Below, one piece after another: positions 15,920 to 18,083 of a stretch of DNA of 18,083 nt. Both the position numbers and the translations under genes were made by a program. This DNA is from Acanthamoeba lenticulata (Eukaryota; Discosea; Longamoebia; Acanthamoebidae), in contig NAVB01001404.1 of assembly GCA_002179805.1 (NCBI GenBank), forward strand, positions 1-18,083. The letters run 5' to 3'. Below the pieces are notes generated by a model that saw only the letters and a program-made list of their open reading frames with translations, was not told the origin of the DNA and did not search any database. Position 1 is the stretch's first letter; each line of letters starts with the position of its first letter.

Positions 15920-16450
15920 ATGACTCTCTCGCTGCTCGTCATGAACCTCAAACCAACCACCCCTTTTGAAAGCACCACTTTTGTCTCCACCTCAGGCCAA
16001 CAACACACCCCAACCTACCCCACCACGCGCACCAACCTCAGGAGGATGGCCTCACCACACACCACCAGACGCAAACACTCCTGGCTGGCACCCAAGCGGC
16101 CGCCAGGGTTGACGGAACAGCTGATGGTCAGGCAGGCTGTCCTCATCGACAAACTTGGCGACATGCCCTGCTCGTTGTCGCCCACGGTGAGCAGACACCA
16201 CGCAGTCAACTCAGCTCCCATGCCGCGAAGGCCAGCCAAGGAGGCGCAAACGCGGTACTGCAGTGACCATCTTGCTGCGCCAAGCACCAAGAGGGTGCAC
16301 CCTGCTGTCCACCACCGACAAGCGGGCAACCCCATCAAACGACCAGAAGAGGACCAAAAGCGAAAAAAGCGAACAATCGCCTCCCTCAAGAGCTTACTGC
16401 GCCTGCGGCGAAGATCTGAGCAGCCTGAAACCGCCTTCTTCATGAAATAA
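15920..16450 (+). CDS. Weak ORF candidate, basic protein of unknown function
   Basis: This ORF starts at an ATG and runs 176 codons (MTLSLLVMNLK... to ...FFMK). The frame is open without ATG back to about 15758, so an upstream spliced exon could feed into it, for example from the 15685 ATG through a donor near 15769 and the CAG at about 15991. The product is strongly basic, with a Lys/Arg-rich C-terminal third (EDQKRKKRTIASLKSLLRLRRR), and shows no recognised domain. Its codons only partly resemble those of the neighbours. The stop TAA (16448-16450) overlaps AATAAA (16449-16454). Open frames of this size can occur by chance in GC-rich DNA, so this is a low-confidence call. Confidence 0.22.
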   Translation: MTLSLLVMNLKPTTPFESTTFVSTSGQQHTPTYPTTRTNLRRMASPHTTRRKHSWLAPKRPPGLTEQLMVRQAVLIDKLGDMPCSLSPTVSRHHAVNSAPMPRRPAKEAQTRYCSDHLAAPSTKRVHPAVHHRQAGNPIKRPEEDQKRKKRTIASLKSLLRLRRRSEQPETAFFMK

Positions 16451-16454
16451 TAAA
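16449..16454 (+). terminator. AATAAA polyadenylation-signal-like hexamer
   Basis: A canonical AATAAA lies on the plus strand, overlapping the TAA of the weak ORF. I found no such hexamer at the 3' ends of the confident genes in the window, so it may be chance. If used, it would end a plus-strand transcript in this gap. Confidence 0.3.
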
Positions 16455-16641
16455 CACGCTTGTACTTTCTTCTTCCTCTTACTACACGTGACACTGAACG
16501 AGCACCACTGATCGGCCCGAAGTCTCGCGGCGAGGCCGCGTAGTGATGAGAAAAGGCGGATTGCGCTATCGGGGTTGAGTACGGAGTTTTCCGGAAGAAC
16601 GCGCGTTCTCCAGCAACCACCACGCAAACCATCACGCGCTA

Positions 16642-18083
16642 CTAGTGGTCGCGAGCTTCCTTCGCGACGGAGGCGGTGGGCACCTCCTCGCTGCTCTTGC
16701 TGCGCAGGTGCTTGAAGATCTTGACCTCGCGGCCTCGGCTCTTGCTCCAGGTGCCGCCCTTGACCATCTCCTGGAGGGAGGCCAGCTCCTCGCTCGCCGC
16801 CATGCTCGAGACGGGGGCCATGCTCGCCGAGTGGGACTGGAGCGCATGCAACGGCGGTTCGGCGCCGCGTGGCCGCTCCCTGTCCTTGTCCTTGCTCGCG
16901 AACTTGATGGCGGAGCCCTTCTTCTTCTTCTCCTGCTTCTCGCTCTTCTTCTTGTCCTTGCGCTCCTTGCGCTTCTCACGCTGCTGCTCCTCCTCCCGCC
17001 GCTCCTTATCGCGCTCCTCCTTCATCTTGCGCTTCTCCTCGACCTTCTCGCGGATCATCTCCTTGAGCACGTTCTCCCGCTGCTGGACGCGCTCGGCGCG
17101 CTCGCGCTCGCGCTTGATCTCCTCGCGCAGCGCCTTCTCGCGTGCCGCGGCCTTCTCCTCGCGCTTCTTGAGGTCCTCGACGGCCCGCTTGAGGACGGCC
17201 ATCTCCTTGTCGCGCTTGATCAGCAGCTTCCGCAGGCCGTCGGCGTCCATCTTCTCGTACTGGCGGGCGGTCTCGCGCTCGCGCTCGCGGATCTCCTGCT
17301 CCACGTCGGCGGGCACCTCGACCTTGCCGTCCTTCACAGAGTCCCGCATCCACCGCTCGAAGAACACCAGCTGCGAGTCGCTCAGCGAGATCCGCCTGAT
17401 CTGCTCCTTGCGCGTCCGCCCCGGCGACAGCTTTCCCAGCCCCGACCCCAGCCCGATGCCGCTGCCACTGCCGCTGCCCAAGGAGGCCCCCGAAGACGAC
17501 GACGACGGCGGCGAGGTCGGCGGGAGTTTGACGCTCCGCTCCGGGCCCGGGGCTGCCGGCGGCGCCGCCGAGAGCGCGATCTTGGGGATGCTCGGGCTCG
17601 ACGCCGACTTGGGCGTCGTCGCGGGCGAGCCCGCCCCGCCCGGCCCGGGCGCGGCAGACGACGGCAGGATCGAGGAGGAGGCCGAGCTCTTGCCGAGGGA
17701 CAGCGGCGGAATGCAGAGGCCGCTGCTCCCGCTGATGGTGGAGGGCCTCGCGGCCTGGCGCGCCGCCGCGTCCTGCTTCCCGGTGGCGCCACTGGGCGCC
17801 GAGGCCTGCGCGCTCACGGCCGGCCGGTTGGGCTGAGCGTCGTCGGCGGCCTCCTCGCCCTCGCTCATCTCGGCGAGCTCGACCACCTCTTCGCCGCCGT
17901 AGAGGCGGTCCCGACGGCCCGCCATCAGGCTGATGCTGCTGCTGCTGCTCTCCCCGTCGTCGTCGCTCCACGACCGCCGCTCGCCGGTGCCAGCGCGCCG
18001 CGCGCTGGGGTACTCGCCGCTGCTGCTGCCGCTGCCGCGCTGGGCGTGGCTGCCCAGCTTGCTACCGGCGGGCGACGGGCTGC
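16642..18083 (-). CDS. Ser-rich coiled-coil protein, unknown function (5' end outside window)
   Basis: One uninterrupted frame runs from the right window edge to TAG at 16642-16644, about 479 residues, with no intron, unlike all neighbours. The frame is open with no stop to base 18083, so the Met at 17925 is probably internal and the N-terminus lies outside. In order it shows a Gly/Ser-rich segment with acidic patches (SDDDGESSSSS, then EEVVELAEMSEGEEAADD); a long Ser/Pro/Ala/Gly-rich disordered region; a short ordered-looking patch, IRRISLSDSQLVFFERWMRD (about 17341-17403); a long highly charged coiled coil rich in Glu, Arg and Lys (about 16905-17315) ending in runs of KKK; and a basic C-tail. 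I recognise no family. A cytoskeletal or scaffold role would be a guess. The very high GC and the repeated charged codons make composition-driven matches likely in searches. Confidence 0.78.
   Translation of the reverse strand, partial: SPSPAGSKLGSHAQRGSGSSSGEYPSARRAGTGERRSWSDDDGESSSSSISLMAGRRDRLYGGEEVVELAEMSEGEEAADDAQPNRPAVSAQASAPSGATGKQDAAARQAARPSTISGSSGLCIPPLSLGKSSASSSILPSSAAPGPGGAGSPATTPKSASSPSIPKIALSAAPPAAPGPERSVKLPPTSPPSSSSSGASLGSGSGSGIGLGSGLGKLSPGRTRKEQIRRISLSDSQLVFFERWMRDSVKDGKVEVPADVEQEIRERERETARQYEKMDADGLRKLLIKRDKEMAVLKRAVEDLKKREEKAAAREKALREEIKRERERAERVQQRENVLKEMIREKVEEKRKMKEERDKERREEEQQREKRKERKDKKKSEKQEKKKKGSAIKFASKDKDRERPRGAEPPLHALQSHSASMAPVSSMAASEELASLQEMVKGGTWSKSRGREVKIFKHLRSKSSEEVPTASVAKEARDH

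Larger units (their letters stand above)
15474..16641. other. 1.17-kb stretch without a confident gene
   Basis: This gap lies between the convergent stop codons of BLM and the coiled-coil gene and is much longer than the other gaps. It holds a pyrimidine-rich run ending in CAG at 15658 that resembles a splice acceptor. After it, an ATG at 15685 opens a 28-codon frame ending at a possible donor near 15769. A plus-strand ORF runs 15920-16450 and its stop overlaps an AATAAA. A small spliced gene on the plus strand is possible, but I could not assemble one with any recognisable domain. A long 3' UTR or a decayed gene would also fit. Confidence 0.5.

Noticed and set aside
16015..16635. 206-codon minus-strand frame in the large gap
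   Set aside because: No recognisable domain, Cys/Trp/Arg-rich composition and no supporting signals. It is slightly less plausible than the plus-strand candidate, which is itself weak.
16676..17836. 386-codon open frame on the plus strand
   Set aside because: Antisense to the coiled-coil gene. Its Arg/Ser/Leu-rich product is the mirror of Glu/Arg/Ala codons in very GC-rich DNA.

Overview
The window is nuclear DNA from an intron-dense, GC-rich protist. The likeliest source is an Acanthamoeba-like amoebozoan: coding sequence is strongly GC-rich, spliceosomal introns of about 55-175 bp interrupt five of six genes, and gaps between genes are mostly 100-300 bp. There is no operon logic, no Shine-Dalgarno signal, no mobile element and no CRISPR array. 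The organism assignment is an inference from gene style.

Layout from left to right: (1) 1-1373, minus, 3'-truncated by the window edge: the beta-propeller of a PLAA/Doa1/Ufd3 ubiquitin-binding protein, six exons seen. (2) 1675-2896, minus: proteasome subunit beta-2 (PSMB7/Pup1 class), six exons, complete, with the catalytic Thr/Asp/Lys triad intact. (3) 3082-4528, plus: a multi-pass (about seven-helix) membrane protein of unknown function, seven exons. (4) 4685-9640, minus: NAA25/Mdm20, auxiliary subunit of the NatB N-terminal acetyltransferase, twenty exons, about 1033 aa. (5) 9785-15473, plus: a full BLM/Sgs1-type RecQ helicase (helicase core, RQC and HRDC), twenty-four exons, about 1307 aa. 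(6) 15474-16641: about 1.17 kb with only a weak ORF candidate. (7) 16642-18083, minus, 5'-truncated by the window edge: a Ser-rich, coiled-coil, Lys/Glu-rich protein with no intron in the part seen.

Two pairs are head-to-head over very short gaps (PSMB7 with the membrane protein, 185 bp; NAA25 with BLM, 144 bp). These gaps probably act as bidirectional promoters. The membrane protein and NAA25 converge over 156 bp. PLAA and PSMB7, both ubiquitin-proteasome genes, lie in tandem. Otherwise the genes are ordinary housekeeping genes with no shared pathway.

I see no new multi-gene system here. The points most worth a second look are the BLM N-terminus (a Topo III-binding-like motif and a SUMO-interacting motif), the C-rich +4 position of the splice donors, the orphan seven-helix protein, and the unassigned 1.17 kb. 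All exon boundaries were placed by eye from reading frame, GT/AG and homology, and have no transcript support.
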